From the NCBI GenBank assembly GCA_016721825.1, contig JADKHI010000001.1, positions 992,001-1,056,000 of the forward strand: a DNA stretch of 64,000 nucleotides. The letters are read 5' to 3'. This stretch comes from Flavobacteriales bacterium (lineage in GTDB: Bacteria; Bacteroidota; Bacteroidia; Flavobacteriales_F; PHOS-HE28). Within the stretch, counting starts at the first letter, position 1. Each line of letters starts with the position of its first letter. The notes under the pieces are model-generated. The model was not told the origin of the DNA. It saw nothing but the letters and a program-made list of their open reading frames with translations, and searched no databases. This document shows positions 63,967-64,000 of the stretch, in pieces. Both the position numbers and the translations under genes were made by a program.

Positions 63967-64000
63967 GCATCCGCGCAAGTGCTCATGCGCAAGAAGCTCA

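Overview
The window is a 64-kb piece of a high-GC chromosome of the phylum Bacteroidota, most likely a Flavobacteriales-like lineage known mainly from metagenomes. Four things point there. Many secreted proteins end in type IX secretion (T9SS type A) sorting domains. There are PorV-type and TonB-dependent outer-membrane proteins. A group II PcrB/GGGPS enzyme and a DUF3127 protein are present. Many genes start just after a Bacteroidota-type -7 box (TAnnTTTG or a close variant), and Shine-Dalgarno sequences are mostly weak or absent. The content is chromosomal: I see no phage, plasmid, IS or CRISPR modules.

Layout. 1-8 kb: a truncated LamG/T9SS protein, a membrane pyrophosphatase (hppA), an unknown membrane protein, pdhB and two tandem LamG/T9SS paralogs. 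8-20 kb: etfBA, a bifunctional-nuclease-family protein, an NSS amino-acid transporter with its tiny MetS-like partner, a flippase-like membrane protein, a CNT nucleoside transporter, a CHAP amidase, an unknown secreted protein, a ClC transporter and thyA-folA. 20-32 kb: a lipoprotein, a LytS/LytTR two-component pair, DUF2911 proteins, a secreted PIG-L deacetylase with a sodium:solute symporter, a probably abundant T9SS protein, a poly-C/G tract that looks like an assembly artefact, and a probable glycan-binding protein.

32-44 kb: the tig-clpP-clpX proteostasis cluster, tRNA-Leu(UAG), a flavin reductase, DUF3127, a CotH/P-domain T9SS protein, a GT2 glycosyltransferase with a flippase-like partner, ruvC, a HIT hydrolase and greA. 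43.5-52.5 kb: a compact outer-membrane operon of a TonB receptor, a 1356-aa secreted protein and a PorV-like protein. 52.5-64 kb: small secreted proteins, ahcY, pcrB, a TPR-adenylate cyclase, two paralogous T9SS proteins, and a TonB receptor controlled by a TPP riboswitch, so probably the outer-membrane thiamine importer.

Intergenic DNA holds hairpin terminators and two families of dispersed repeats. One is a roughly 34-bp GTCGACCCA-centred palindrome in three intergenic regions, including between etfB and etfA. The other is a degenerate repeat containing GCCCGTGGCT. The strongest regulatory find is the TPP riboswitch, whose expression platform can directly hide the receptor gene's unusually strong Shine-Dalgarno. 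The best candidate for an under-described system is the three-gene outer-membrane operon.
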